DNA of 64,000 nucleotides, from contig NZ_CP010975.1 in assembly GCF_000981765.1 (NCBI RefSeq), forward strand, positions 496,001 to 560,000, in the 5' to 3' direction. Under the pieces are notes generated by a model, which was given only the letters and a program-made list of their open reading frames with translations, had not been told where the DNA came from and made no database searches. Positions within the stretch are counted from its first letter, which is position 1. Each line of letters begins with the position of its first letter. Positions 28,062 to 36,961 of this stretch are shown here, in pieces. Made by a program: the position numbers and the translations under genes. The DNA comes from Kangiella geojedonensis. GTDB lineage: Bacteria > Pseudomonadota > Gammaproteobacteria > Enterobacterales > Kangiellaceae.

Positions 28062-28579
28062 TGTGACAAGTAATTAATAATATTGAGTAGTTCGACCTCG
28101 ATAGGTTCTGAGGTACTTTCTACAATGCGTCCCATCTCTTCTTGGTTTTGATACACAATAATCGTTGGTGTGTACTCAACCCCCGCTTTTTTTGCTAATC
28201 CTTGGCTGTCCGATTTATTCCTATCTAAAGCGATTAGCTGCAATTGTATATTAGGGTTATTTAATTGCTTTTTGAGTTTGATCAAGTTTGGAATTTCGCG
28301 TTGACTATCATGGCACCAGGTACCAAAGAAAGCGATGATTTGTGTTGGCGTGGTAACGGCATTCAACTGTGCAACTGCAGAACTGTCTAAGTCGTTATGG
28401 CGCTTCACGGAAAATATCGGATAACTGTTTTGCAGTTCATCGATGGTAATGGGGCCTGCAGCATCCATGTGTTGCTCAAAGCGGCTTGTTGAGTGGTCGC
28501 TGTGTGGGTTGGCTGAGTTTGTTTTGCAGGCTGATAAAGCAATAGCCACAATCATAAGTAGTGTTAATTTTGAGGTCAT
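28058..28579 (-). CDS. Thioredoxin-like lipoprotein with a CxxS site
   Basis: A 173-residue exported protein with lipobox ALSAC (Cys 18) and a thioredoxin fold (TQIIAFFGTWCHDSQREIPNLIKLKKQL, then YTPTIIVYQNQEEMGRIVES with the cis-Pro in TPT). The usual CxxC is WCHDS, lacking the second Cys, so it may act as an isomerase, chaperone or thiol sensor rather than a full oxidoreductase. Its ATG overlaps the stop of the PanE-MsrB gene (ATGA), so the two are translationally coupled. Confidence 0.75.
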   Translation of the reverse strand: MTSKLTLLMIVAIALSACKTNSANPHSDHSTSRFEQHMDAAGPITIDELQNSYPIFSVKRHNDLDSSAVAQLNAVTTPTQIIAFFGTWCHDSQREIPNLIKLKKQLNNPNIQLQLIALDRNKSDSQGLAKKAGVEYTPTIIVYQNQEEMGRIVESTSEPIEVELLNIINYLSH

Positions 28580-29841
28580 GATTTTTCCTGTTCGAATTGT
28601 AAGCTAACTGAGTTGACACAAAAGCGTTGGCCGGTTTCGGTCGGGCCATCATCAAAGATGTGGCCAAGATGAGAGCCGCATTGGGCACAAAGAATTTCTG
28701 TACGGCTCATGCCATGGCTGTCATCTGCTCGATAAGCAATGGCTTTATTATCTTGAGCTCGATCAAAGCTAGGCCAGCCACAGCCTGAATCAAATTTGGA
28801 GTCATCTTTAAATAATGGCGATTCGCAACAGACGCAATGATAAGTGCCCTGCTCATGATGTAGGTTGTAAGAGCCTGAAAAAGGAGGCTCGGTCCCTTGC
28901 TGTTGTGTGACATGAAACGTTGCGGGATCAAGGTTGTTAATGTTTGCCTGAGCTAACTGCTTTAAAGGCGGGTAGGCGATATGGAATTCACTCCAAAGTC
29001 TCCAGTTATGAGGAACGGGAATATCATACTTTGAGGCTTGATCGAGCAAGTAGCCGTTAATAGAATTAATTTCGGTCAAGTTTCCCTTAAGGACATCTTG
29101 CAACATTGATGATTGATTGTTCGCGGTTGCTTCGATGACGGTGATGATTGTTTCTTTTAGGGGCGCATCAAGGTTAATAGCTAAAGTATCTGCTAAACGC
29201 TGGTTTTCATTAATTAAAGCTAAAACCTTAGGCCACTTGTCGCTATCAAGCAATTCTCCGTTTTTGCACTGATAAATCGAGGTTAATGGATTGACCACTG
29301 CGTTAATGGATAGCTTCTGCCAAAGGATGTTGTTAATACTAGGGTGCCACTCGGCATTTAGCGCATCACAGATCTGCTGGGTAAGAAACTCCGGTTTTGA
29401 ATCGCTTTCTAGGTGACCAAAGGTTATCTTGCCTTGTCCTGCGTAGTGAACGGCTTGCTTGGCTTTGATATAGGCACCGTGGGTGTTACTGGCAAAATAG
29501 AGTTGTTGAGGCTGGATATACCTCAAAGCAATTTTCTCATGGCCCATACCGTTTTGGAAAAGTACGACATTAGTACTGTCGGTAATCGCATGTGAGATAC
29601 TATCTAAAGCAGCTTCGAGCTGATGAGATTTAACACAGACCCAAACTTGCCATAATTCATCACAATCTTGAGCCGCTACAGCAGGGATTTCATGATAGAT
29701 TTGATGTTCTTGGTGGGTTAGACACCACTCTGAGCTGTATTGAGCATCAGCTTTGACAATAAGCTGGCAATCAATGGAAGCTTCGGTTAGTTTATGGGCT
29801 AGTAACTGGCCTATGGCGCCTGCACCAAGAATCGTAATCAT
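28576..29841 (-). CDS. Fused ketopantoate reductase (PanE) and methionine-R-sulfoxide reductase (MsrB)
   Basis: One uninterrupted 421-residue frame carries two enzymes. Residues 1 to about 285 are a PanE/ApbA reductase: Rossmann start MITILGAGAIGQLLAHKL, CVKSHQ, the catalytic-lysine region WQKLSINAVVNPLT, and the C-terminal LKGNLTEINSINGYLLDQA. Residues about 304-421 are a complete MsrB: FHVTQQQGTEPPFSG, zinc cysteines in CVCC and CAQC, GCGWPSF, SHGMSRTE, and catalytic Cys 408 in RFCVNSVSL. A short linker joins them. No stop or internal start separates the domains. No Shine-Dalgarno is seen before ATG 29841, which is 38 bases from the divergent ampG-like gene. Confidence 0.85.
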   Translation of the reverse strand: MITILGAGAIGQLLAHKLTEASIDCQLIVKADAQYSSEWCLTHQEHQIYHEIPAVAAQDCDELWQVWVCVKSHQLEAALDSISHAITDSTNVVLFQNGMGHEKIALRYIQPQQLYFASNTHGAYIKAKQAVHYAGQGKITFGHLESDSKPEFLTQQICDALNAEWHPSINNILWQKLSINAVVNPLTSIYQCKNGELLDSDKWPKVLALINENQRLADTLAINLDAPLKETIITVIEATANNQSSMLQDVLKGNLTEINSINGYLLDQASKYDIPVPHNWRLWSEFHIAYPPLKQLAQANINNLDPATFHVTQQQGTEPPFSGSYNLHHEQGTYHCVCCESPLFKDDSKFDSGCGWPSFDRAQDNKAIAYRADDSHGMSRTEILCAQCGSHLGHIFDDGPTETGQRFCVNSVSLQFEQEKS

Positions 29842-29879
29842 TGAATAATAATGTTTAATAAGTTGAGAATTATCTTATA

Positions 29880-31259
29880 GTGATTTTATCAAGAATAAAA
29901 CTCCCAGACAGCGTTAGGAACTTCGTCTACTTCCAGCCCGAAGTTTTCCGGATGTTGTTTTTAGGCTTTTCCGCTGGACTACCTTTGCTTTTAGTGTTGG
30001 GAACTTTATCCCTGTTATTAAAAGATGCGGGGATTTCACGCAGTGAAATTGGCTTTGCCTCTTGGATCGGACTGGCCTACTCCATTAAGGTGTTCTGGTC
30101 ACCCATTGTCGACAATTTTAAATTACCGATTCTGAGTAAATTACTTGGCAAGAGGAAAAGCTGGTTACTGTTCGCGCAAATTGGTATCGCGATTGGTTTG
30201 TATATGATTTCGCAAACAGACGCGGGTACTGATACTCAGAGATTGGTGATATTTGCATTAATCACTGCGTTCTTGTCGGCAACACAAGACATTGTCATTG
30301 ATGCGTTTCGAGTAGAGTCTAATGATGACAAAAAACAAGGTGCTGCGGCAGCGACTTACATCATGGGCTACCGAATTGGCATGATCGTTGCAGGAGCTGG
30401 AGCCTTAAAGTTAGCGGCAAGTTTTGACTGGGAAGTCAGTTACCAAATCATGGCTATTTGTATGGGGGTGGGTATTTTAGGTGGTCTGTTATCACCAGAG
30501 CCGCCGCATAAAAAACAAGTGCTTGGTGAAACAGAATTAGAGAAAGATATTTCTGAAAAAGTTTTAAGGCCACTAGCTAAACGCAAAGCTGGGTTGAAAC
30601 AGAAAATAGAGTCGCTGACGGCATTTCAGTATTTCGTCAAAGCCATCTTATCGCCTTTTGTAGACTTCTTTCAGCGCTACAAATGGTGGGGACTGGTCAT
30701 TATCGCCTTTATTTTATCGTTTAGGGTCAGCGATATTGTGCTAGGTGTTATGACCAATGTGTTCTACGACGATATGGGATTCACTAAAGATGAAATCGCT
30801 GATTACTCAAAGATCTACGGCGTGATCATGACCATTTTAGGGGCCTTTATCGGCGGTTATGTGGTTAACAAGGTGAAGATACTGTGGTGTTTGCTATGGG
30901 GAATTATCTTAGTCATCCTAACAAACCTTTTATTTGCCTACATGGCAAGTCAGCCTAAAGATGTTGGTTTTTTAATTGCAGTGATTAGTGCGGACAATAT
31001 GGCTGGTGGTTTTTCGATGGGTGTTTTAATGGCTTACTTTGCGACACTGATTAATCAAGAGTTTACGGCTACGCAATTTGCCTTATACACGTCTTTAATG
31101 ACATTAACAGGCAAGATATTGGGCGGCTATAGTGGCGTTAATATCGATAACTGGGGATATCCAATGTTCTTTACCTATGCCGCTTCGCTAGGAATTCCAG
31201 CTTTATTATTGATATTGGCACTGCTGTATCGAGAAAAGACTCTTAAGCAACAAGAATAA
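29880..31259 (+). CDS. ampG: AmpG-family MFS transporter (muropeptide permease type)
   Basis: A 459-residue transporter with twelve or so hydrophobic helices. AmpG features are PEVFRMLFLGFSAGLPLLLVLGTLSLLLKDAGISRSEIG at the N-terminus, the FWSPIVDN motif in the first cytoplasmic loop, and SATQDIVIDAFRVE. AmpG imports anhydro-muropeptides for cell-wall recycling and beta-lactamase induction. A central cytoplasmic loop (about 205-255) is charged. The only start in range is GTG at 29880, with a weak GAG about 12 bases upstream. A terminator directly follows the stop. Confidence 0.85.
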   Translation: MILSRIKLPDSVRNFVYFQPEVFRMLFLGFSAGLPLLLVLGTLSLLLKDAGISRSEIGFASWIGLAYSIKVFWSPIVDNFKLPILSKLLGKRKSWLLFAQIGIAIGLYMISQTDAGTDTQRLVIFALITAFLSATQDIVIDAFRVESNDDKKQGAAAATYIMGYRIGMIVAGAGALKLAASFDWEVSYQIMAICMGVGILGGLLSPEPPHKKQVLGETELEKDISEKVLRPLAKRKAGLKQKIESLTAFQYFVKAILSPFVDFFQRYKWWGLVIIAFILSFRVSDIVLGVMTNVFYDDMGFTKDEIADYSKIYGVIMTILGAFIGGYVVNKVKILWCLLWGIILVILTNLLFAYMASQPKDVGFLIAVISADNMAGGFSMGVLMAYFATLINQEFTATQFALYTSLMTLTGKILGGYSGVNIDNWGYPMFFTYAASLGIPALLLILALLYREKTLKQQE

Positions 31260-31286
31260 AAAAAGGCGCTCGTTGAGCGCCTTTTT
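31258..31286. terminator. Bidirectional terminator after ampG
   Basis: AAAAAAAGGCGCTC-GTT-GAGCGCCTTTTT between convergent genes; strong GC stem with A and T flanks. Confidence 0.88.
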
Positions 31287-31305
31287 AGTCTCTCTATATA
31301 TACGC

Positions 31306-32061
31306 TTATAGGTGAAGCGTAAAGCCTGCATAGACGCCGTCAATAGTAATGTCACTGGCTAGCGAGTCAAAGTCATCAAAGTCGATGTCGAAGGTACGAT
31401 ATCCTAATTCAACACCAAAGCCTGTTTCGCCCTCATAAGCGATGTAAGCTTTAATATCAGAGATTTTGTCGCCAGACTTTTCACCGATATTAACAATAGC
31501 ACCTGTTCTCAGGCCGGTGAATGGAAGGTCGAACTGGGCTTTGCCATAAACGGCTGGTACCGTTCCTTCAAGATTTACGCGGCTGCCGACAACACCGGTG
31601 GTGGCGGTGTAATTGATTTCAGCAAAACCGTCGAAGTCTTTACCAGTAAGTCCTAGATCGAGGTTGACCCAGTTATCGAGTAATTCGTAATACAGGGTGT
31701 AGTCGACGTGAGATAAGTCATAACCAGAAGTGAGCTCACTGTCTTGGGCAAAAGTTACGCCGTCAAAAGTGAAGGTTTGTGAAGCGGTGCCGATGGCACT
31801 GCCTTTAAGATTGTTTTGCTGAACTTTGACGTTGGGTAAAAAAGGGATTGGGTGCTCAAACGCCAAGTAGTAAACGTTATCGTCATCATCACTAAAGCCA
31901 AGGTCTTGGTTCAAGTCGATAGTGTCACTGCCTGAGCGCATTGTGCCGTCGATATCGTAATTCCAACGCTCAGCGCCCGCATAAATGCCAACAAAATCAG
32001 CGCTAGCAGCGCTCGAAGCAGCAATAAGAGAAGCTACTGTAATGATTTTTGATAATTTCAT
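31306..32061 (-). CDS. Small outer-membrane beta-barrel protein (TIGR04219-like)
   Basis: A 251-residue exported protein. Signal peptide MKLSKIITVASLIAASSAASA is cleaved before DFVGIYAG. The mature protein is built of short amphipathic strands and ends in an aromatic/Leu strand (GVYAGFTLHL), typical of a small barrel. YAGAERWNYDIDG and FEHPIPFLPNVKV resemble the TIGR04219 outer-membrane family of marine gammaproteobacteria. The function is not known. Confidence 0.75.
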   Translation of the reverse strand: MKLSKIITVASLIAASSAASADFVGIYAGAERWNYDIDGTMRSGSDTIDLNQDLGFSDDDDNVYYLAFEHPIPFLPNVKVQQNNLKGSAIGTASQTFTFDGVTFAQDSELTSGYDLSHVDYTLYYELLDNWVNLDLGLTGKDFDGFAEINYTATTGVVGSRVNLEGTVPAVYGKAQFDLPFTGLRTGAIVNIGEKSGDKISDIKAYIAYEGETGFGVELGYRTFDIDFDDFDSLASDITIDGVYAGFTLHL

Positions 32062-32197
32062 AGGTGTTCCTCAATATATTAGTTGTCGCTATTTTAAAGC
32101 TTTTTCACTTTAAAAAATACCCAACTCATCAAGCCTCCTAACTTTCTGTCGGTTGAATTGTTATAATTGTGACCTCTTTAATTAATGACTCACTATT

Positions 32198-32971
32198 TTG
32201 GATAATCGTTTTGGCGGCATTGCCCGGCTGTATGGCCAGTCTGGCTTAGAGAAATTTCAGCAATCACACGTTTGTGTGGTCGGTGTCGGTGGTGTTGGCT
32301 CGTGGGTGGCAGAAGCTTTGGCACGCTCAGGAATTGGTAAAATCACCCTGATCGACCCTGATGAGGTCAGTGAAAGTAATATCAATCGTCAATTAGTCGC
32401 TTTAGAGAGCACTATTGGGAAGGGCAAGTGCGATGTCTTGGTGGAGCGTATCGCCGATATCAATCCTGAATGCCAAGTTGAGGTGATTGAGGACTTACTC
32501 AAGCCAGACAACACGCGTGAGTTGATTGGTACTGAGTTTGATTATGTGGTTGATGCGATTGATAGCGCCCGAAGTAAGGCTGCATTAATACGTCATTGCA
32601 AAAGAAACAAAATCCCCGTCGTGTGTATTGGTGGTGCTGGTGGCCAAATTGATCCTCAACAGATTACAGTAGCCGACATAACCCGTACTCATAATGACCC
32701 GCTGCTAGCCAAAACTCGCTCTATACTGCGTTATGATTATGGCTTTTCGAGTAATTTAAAGCGCAAGTATCAGGTACCTTGTGTTTACTCAACCGAGCAG
32801 TTGTCTTATCCGTTGCCAGATGGCACCATGACCCAACAGAAGCCTGATACTGAGCGTGCTATGAAGATGGCTTGTGACGTTGGAATGGGCTCAGCGACAC
32901 ATATTACAGCAACTTTTGGGTATTTCGCGGTAGGGTTGCTTTTGAAGAAAATCGTTACAAAAAAACACTAA
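32198..32971 (+). CDS. tcdA: tRNA threonylcarbamoyladenosine dehydratase TcdA
   Basis: E1-like ATP-dependent enzyme that cyclises t6A to ct6A in tRNA. The 257-residue protein has RFGGIARLYGQSGLEKF, the ATP site VVGVGGVGSWVAEALARSGIG, LIDPDEVSESNINRQ, and VVDAIDSARSKAALI. The catalytic Cys region is VPCVYSTE. The start must be the TTG at 32198 (or the ATT just before it), because an in-frame TGA lies at 32186. No ribosome site is visible, so translation may be weak or leaderless. Confidence 0.9.
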   Translation: MDNRFGGIARLYGQSGLEKFQQSHVCVVGVGGVGSWVAEALARSGIGKITLIDPDEVSESNINRQLVALESTIGKGKCDVLVERIADINPECQVEVIEDLLKPDNTRELIGTEFDYVVDAIDSARSKAALIRHCKRNKIPVVCIGGAGGQIDPQQITVADITRTHNDPLLAKTRSILRYDYGFSSNLKRKYQVPCVYSTEQLSYPLPDGTMTQQKPDTERAMKMACDVGMGSATHITATFGYFAVGLLLKKIVTKKH

Positions 32972-33035
32972 AAGTGACGAGTTATATACTATAGACTTGC
33001 ACCGAAAATTAACTATTAAATAACAAGGACTTATA

Positions 33036-34991
33036 ATGAATAAAACCATTGTGCTGCTCTTAAGTTTGCTTGCTGTAGCATTTGTTCAGGCGAAAGAAAT
33101 CCCGATTGAAGACTTTGCAAAAAAGTCTCAATTCAAATCCACAAGAATCTCCCCTGATGGCGAGCATATTGCCTTTACTTATGAAGAAGGATCTGAAGTT
33201 AAGCTTGGAATTATGAGCCTAACGAAGAAGGAGTTATTAACTTCTTTTGACGTTGGTCCAGAAAGAGAAGTTGTTTACTTCTACTGGGCTAATAATGAGC
33301 GTGTAGTGCTATTAGCTGGAAATATTACTGGCTGGTTAGATGGTGCTAATAAAAATTACCGTTTAATGGCGGGAAATATTGACGGTACTAAAAGGAAGGA
33401 GCTTTGGGATTTCCAACGATCTGGATTGAGAATCATATCTACATTAGATGGTGACGATGAGAGGATATTAACCACCAAGTCTCACTGGCAAGATGATGAT
33501 GTGAAACTGCATTACCTCGATGTCTATAAAGCTAAACTTGATTATGCTCCTGACTCTCCTGAAGCTGTAGGGGAGAATGCTGGGATTTCGTCTATTAGTG
33601 TGGATTTAAATGATGTCCCTAGAGTTGCTGTAGAGTACGACCTTCAAGATAAGGATGATAGCTCTGACGATATCAGTCGATTACACATCAAGAATAAATT
33701 TGATGAGTGGACTGTTCTACAACTCCCTAAAAGTAGAGATGAAGTTCCGAATGTGTACCCGCTAGGCTTTAATGTTGATAATAATAAATTTTATTTTGCA
33801 TCAAATCATGACTTAGATCATAACGGTGTAACGGGGCTTTTTGTGCTTGATATAGAGACACAGCAAATAGAAAAGTTATTTAGACATCCTGATGTAGATA
33901 TCAGTGGTGCAATAAGAGGGGCTGAAGGTGAAGTTATAGGGGCTTATTATGAGCCTGGTTATCCAAGCTATTATTATTTGTCTGATCCAGCCGTCGCAAC
34001 AGAAGTGAAGTTTCATAAATCATTGCGCGCAAGCTTCAAAGGTGCAGATATCACTGTTAGTAACTACAGTGATGACGGGACTTTTACGGTTGTGAGAGTC
34101 ACTAGCGATAAAAACCCTGGTGACTTTTACCTGTTTAATCGTGAAACCAATAAAGCTGAGTATATAACAAGCTCAATGCCTCATATTAAACCGAAAGAGA
34201 TGTCGGTTGTTGAACCTTTCGCAATGAAAGCGCGAGATGGCTTGAAAGTGTATGGCCAAATGACAATACCTAATGGCAAAGAACTTAAAGACCTGCCAAT
34301 GGTGGTATTTCCACATGGTGGACCTTATGGGGTTGCTGACAGCTGGGGATTTGATTGGCGTGCACAGTTGATGGCGAATCGAGGCTATTTAGTCTTACAA
34401 CTAAATTATCGTGGCTCAGGTAATTATGGTGAAGACTTTCAAGAAGCAGGTTATGGTGAGTGGGGCACCAAGATGCAGGATGACTTAGCGGATGCAACTT
34501 TATGGGCGATAAAACAGGGATATGCCGATAAGGATCGCGTTTGTATGCACGGCATTAGCTACGGTGGTTATGCGTCAATGCATGCGGCAGTGAGGCATCC
34601 GGATTTATACCAGTGCGTCATTCCTGAAGCAGGCCTTTACGATATTGAACTACAGTGGGATAAAGCGGACTCCTTCCGTAATGCTAGTGAAGCCTATAAA
34701 AACAGCTACATTATCCAGTCTTTCGGCTCAATGGAGAAAAAGGTTTTGGAAGAACGCTCCCCAGCGTTTAATGCGGATAAAGTCCAAGTTCCTGTATTCT
34801 TGATCCATGGAGAAGATGATGTCCGTGTACCAATTGATAATGCTTATGTGATGGAAGAAGCGTTAAAGAAAGCGGGGAAAGAAGTTAAGACTTATTATAA
34901 GCCTGATGGTCATGGATTCCATGTTATTGATTATCGTATTGAATCTTTTGAAGAAATTTTTGACTTCTTAGAAGAGCATATAGGCAAGTAA
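33036..34991 (+). CDS. S9 prolyl oligopeptidase family peptidase, exported
   Basis: A 651-residue serine peptidase, second S9 enzyme in the window. Signal peptide MNKTIVLLLSLLAVAFVQA is followed by a propeller domain (to about 390) and a hydrolase domain: HGGPYG oxyanion region, Ser 508 in GISYGGYAS, Asp in GEDDVRVP, His in DGHGFH. It is of the acylaminoacyl-peptidase-like group. AAGGA lies 8 bases before the ATG. It is monocistronic with a terminator. It likely supports growth on proteins. Confidence 0.88.
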   Translation: MNKTIVLLLSLLAVAFVQAKEIPIEDFAKKSQFKSTRISPDGEHIAFTYEEGSEVKLGIMSLTKKELLTSFDVGPEREVVYFYWANNERVVLLAGNITGWLDGANKNYRLMAGNIDGTKRKELWDFQRSGLRIISTLDGDDERILTTKSHWQDDDVKLHYLDVYKAKLDYAPDSPEAVGENAGISSISVDLNDVPRVAVEYDLQDKDDSSDDISRLHIKNKFDEWTVLQLPKSRDEVPNVYPLGFNVDNNKFYFASNHDLDHNGVTGLFVLDIETQQIEKLFRHPDVDISGAIRGAEGEVIGAYYEPGYPSYYYLSDPAVATEVKFHKSLRASFKGADITVSNYSDDGTFTVVRVTSDKNPGDFYLFNRETNKAEYITSSMPHIKPKEMSVVEPFAMKARDGLKVYGQMTIPNGKELKDLPMVVFPHGGPYGVADSWGFDWRAQLMANRGYLVLQLNYRGSGNYGEDFQEAGYGEWGTKMQDDLADATLWAIKQGYADKDRVCMHGISYGGYASMHAAVRHPDLYQCVIPEAGLYDIELQWDKADSFRNASEAYKNSYIIQSFGSMEKKVLEERSPAFNADKVQVPVFLIHGEDDVRVPIDNAYVMEEALKKAGKEVKTYYKPDGHGFHVIDYRIESFEEIFDFLEEHIGK

Positions 34992-35007
34992 AGTTAAAAA
35001 CTCTATT

Positions 35008-35033
35008 AAAGCCACCTTCAGGTGGCTTTTTTT
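35008..35033 (+). terminator. Terminator of the second S9 peptidase gene
   Basis: AAAGCCACC-TTCA-GGTGGCTTTTTTT, 16 bases after the stop codon. Confidence 0.88.
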
Positions 35034-35060
35034 GTGTCAAAAAATATCGTAACTTTTTCT

Positions 35061-35088
35061 CTTGAAAAAAAATAATTCGTTCCTATAT
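35061..35088 (+). promoter_or_regulatory. Sigma-32 heat-shock promoter of the hsp20 gene
   Basis: CTTGAAA (35061-35067), a 14-base spacer and CCTATAT (35082-35088) match the RpoH consensus, with a TCT before the -35. The transcript would start near 35095 and carry a leader of about 75 bases. Confidence 0.75.
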
Positions 35089-35096
35089 AAGTTATG

Positions 35097-35166
35097 AGCG
35101 TTAAGTCTCTGAGAGATTAACGCCGTTAACTTTAAACTTTATATTGCTTCTATTGGAGGATATACC
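35097..35166 (+). promoter_or_regulatory. ROSE-like RNA thermometer in the hsp20 leader
   Basis: The leader forms a hairpin GCGTTAA/TTAACGC with inner TCTC/GAGA pairs (35098-35123). A second element near the start has UUGCU (35144-35148) facing GGAGGA (35155-35160) across a short loop. That is the ROSE arrangement in which U(U/C)GCU masks the Shine-Dalgarno sequence at low temperature. The fold was judged by eye. Confidence 0.6.
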
Positions 35167-35168
35167 TT

Positions 35169-35645
35169 ATGAACAGAATCGATCTATCACCATTATACCG
35201 TAGTAGTGTGGGTTTTGACCGCTTAGCGTCATTACTCGATAGTACATTACGTGGCGAACAAAACAGTAGTGGTGGTTACCCACCTTACGACATTGAAATT
35301 CTTGACGAAAATAAATACGCCATTACCATTGCCGTCGCTGGTTTTGAGCAAGATGAGTTAGATATTCAAACGGAGAAAGGCGTATTAACGGTTCGTGGTC
35401 GCAAGGCCGATAGCGATCAAGAGCGTAACTTCTTACATCAAGGCATCGCATACCGTGCTTTTGAACGCAAGTTTAATTTAGCAGACTATGTAGAAGTTAT
35501 AGACGCTAACATGAACAATGGTTTGTTAACCATTAACTTGGTCAAAGAGATTCCTGAGGCTATGAAGCCTAAGAAAATTTCTATCGGTAAATCCGAGGCG
35601 AAAACCATTGAGCATCAGTCTGATAAAAGCGAACAAGCTGCTTAA
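35169..35645 (+). CDS. ibpA: Small heat-shock protein, Hsp20/IbpA family
   Basis: A 158-residue alpha-crystallin-type chaperone that holds unfolding proteins for DnaK/ClpB. The N-terminus MNRIDLSPLYRSSVGFDRLASLL is IbpA-like. The crystallin domain (about 35-125) contains YDIEILDENKYAITIAVAGF and ends with the GLLTINLVKEIPE strand. The usual C-terminal IxI is represented by KPKKISIGK. A GGAGGA ribosome site precedes the ATG and is probably masked by the thermometer. Confidence 0.92.
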   Translation: MNRIDLSPLYRSSVGFDRLASLLDSTLRGEQNSSGGYPPYDIEILDENKYAITIAVAGFEQDELDIQTEKGVLTVRGRKADSDQERNFLHQGIAYRAFERKFNLADYVEVIDANMNNGLLTINLVKEIPEAMKPKKISIGKSEAKTIEHQSDKSEQAA

Positions 35646-35685
35646 TATCAACCGATTCATTCATCTAAATCTTGCTTATAGAATA

Positions 35686-35709
35686 CAGGGGCCGATTGGC
35701 CCCTGTTTT
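35686..35709 (+). terminator. Terminator of the hsp20 gene
   Basis: CAGGGGCC-GATT-GGCCCCTG followed by TTTTA; eight-pair stem. Confidence 0.75.
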
Positions 35710-35728
35710 ATGCTTACCATCTTTGTTT

Positions 35729-36961
35729 TTATCGTGCTAGCCGTAGCAAGGTGTTCAGTAAAACTTGTGTGCCTTTCTCCACGTCATCCCAGTGCGACCA
35801 CTCATCTGGAGCATGACTGACGCCGCCAACACTAGGAATAAATATTAAACCTGTTGGTGTTAGATCGGTAAAGAACTGGATGTCGTGACCTGCACCGCTG
35901 GGCATTTTCATGTAAGAATAATCCAGCGCCTTAACTTCTTCCTCAATGAGGTCTACCACTTCAGGGCTAAAGTATTTAGGCTCTAACCAGCTCATTTGTT
36001 CATACTCAAAGTACAGCTTATGTTTGCGAGCAATAGAGGAAAGTACTTTACGGCAACTATTAGCCAATTGATGCATGATATCTTCCTGCATATCTCGACC
36101 AACAATGGTGAAGTGAGCTTCGCCAGGAATGGTATGAGCATAACCGGGTTTTAAGTCAACACGCCCAATCGTTAGACGGCTTTTGTCGGTGCCTTCTTCA
36201 TCAATAATTCGACTGATTTCGTGAGCAAAATCTGCCAAACCCATGAAAGCATCACTACGCATATCCATAGGCGCCGTTCCTGCATGATCCGCTTTTCCTT
36301 TAAGCTTAACTAACCACTTAAAGACACCAGAAATACCGTCAACAACACCGATACATTTGTGGGAATTTTCGAGTACAGGTCCTTGTTCAATGTGCAACTC
36401 CAGGAATGCTTTCATACTTGAGGGATCGCGACGAGCACGCAGAGTTTCATGAATATTTAATCCACACTTTTCGAGAGCATCTTTTAAGTATTCCCCTTTA
36501 GGATCGCGTGCTTTCTCTAACCAGTCTAGGGTTAAGTGACCACTTAAAGCTTGCGCCCCAAGCATGCCACCAAAGCGTCCTTCTTCTTCACTGGTGCCAA
36601 TAATTTCTATGGGGCAATTAACGTCAATATTGTTTTCTTGAATAACGCGGATACATTCTAAACCAGCGATAACACCAAGGGTGCCATCAAACATACCGCC
36701 AGCGGGTACTGAATCGAGGTGGGAACCTATTAAAATAGCGGGTTTGTCTGGATCGCCAAATCGTCCACAAACATTTCCTGCACCGTCCATGTGTGTTGTG
36801 AGACCGCAGCTTTTAAACTTCTCCATCATCCATTGCCGGGCCTGCATATCAATGTCGGTTAACCCTTGGCGGTAAATGCCTTTGTCTTTTTCATTGAAAC
36901 CAAACTTTGATAACTCGTATAAATCATTTTCTATTCGTTCAATATTGATTTGAGTGATAAT
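35729..36961 (-). CDS. M20 hydantoinase/carbamoylase family amidase, probable ATT start
   Basis: Zinc hydrolase of the N-carbamoyl-L-amino-acid hydrolase / allantoate amidohydrolase family. Seen: GSHLDSVPAGGMFDG (metal His and Asp), TSEEEGRFGG (acidic pair), LELHIEQGPVLE, DHAGTAPMDMR, SGAGHDIQFF and the C-terminal GVSHAPDEWS. The first ATG (36847) would cut off the conserved RQGLTDIDMQAR segment. The frame stays open and family-like for 38 codons further, to an ATT at 36961 with AAGG 5 bases upstream; no ATG, GTG or TTG lies between. An in-frame TGA lies further up. With that start the protein is 410 residues, normal for the family. It diverges from the symporter/carbamoyltransferase operon. 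Confidence 0.82.
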   Translation of the reverse strand: MITQINIERIENDLYELSKFGFNEKDKGIYRQGLTDIDMQARQWMMEKFKSCGLTTHMDGAGNVCGRFGDPDKPAILIGSHLDSVPAGGMFDGTLGVIAGLECIRVIQENNIDVNCPIEIIGTSEEEGRFGGMLGAQALSGHLTLDWLEKARDPKGEYLKDALEKCGLNIHETLRARRDPSSMKAFLELHIEQGPVLENSHKCIGVVDGISGVFKWLVKLKGKADHAGTAPMDMRSDAFMGLADFAHEISRIIDEEGTDKSRLTIGRVDLKPGYAHTIPGEAHFTIVGRDMQEDIMHQLANSCRKVLSSIARKHKLYFEYEQMSWLEPKYFSPEVVDLIEEEVKALDYSYMKMPSGAGHDIQFFTDLTPTGLIFIPSVGGVSHAPDEWSHWDDVEKGTQVLLNTLLRLAR

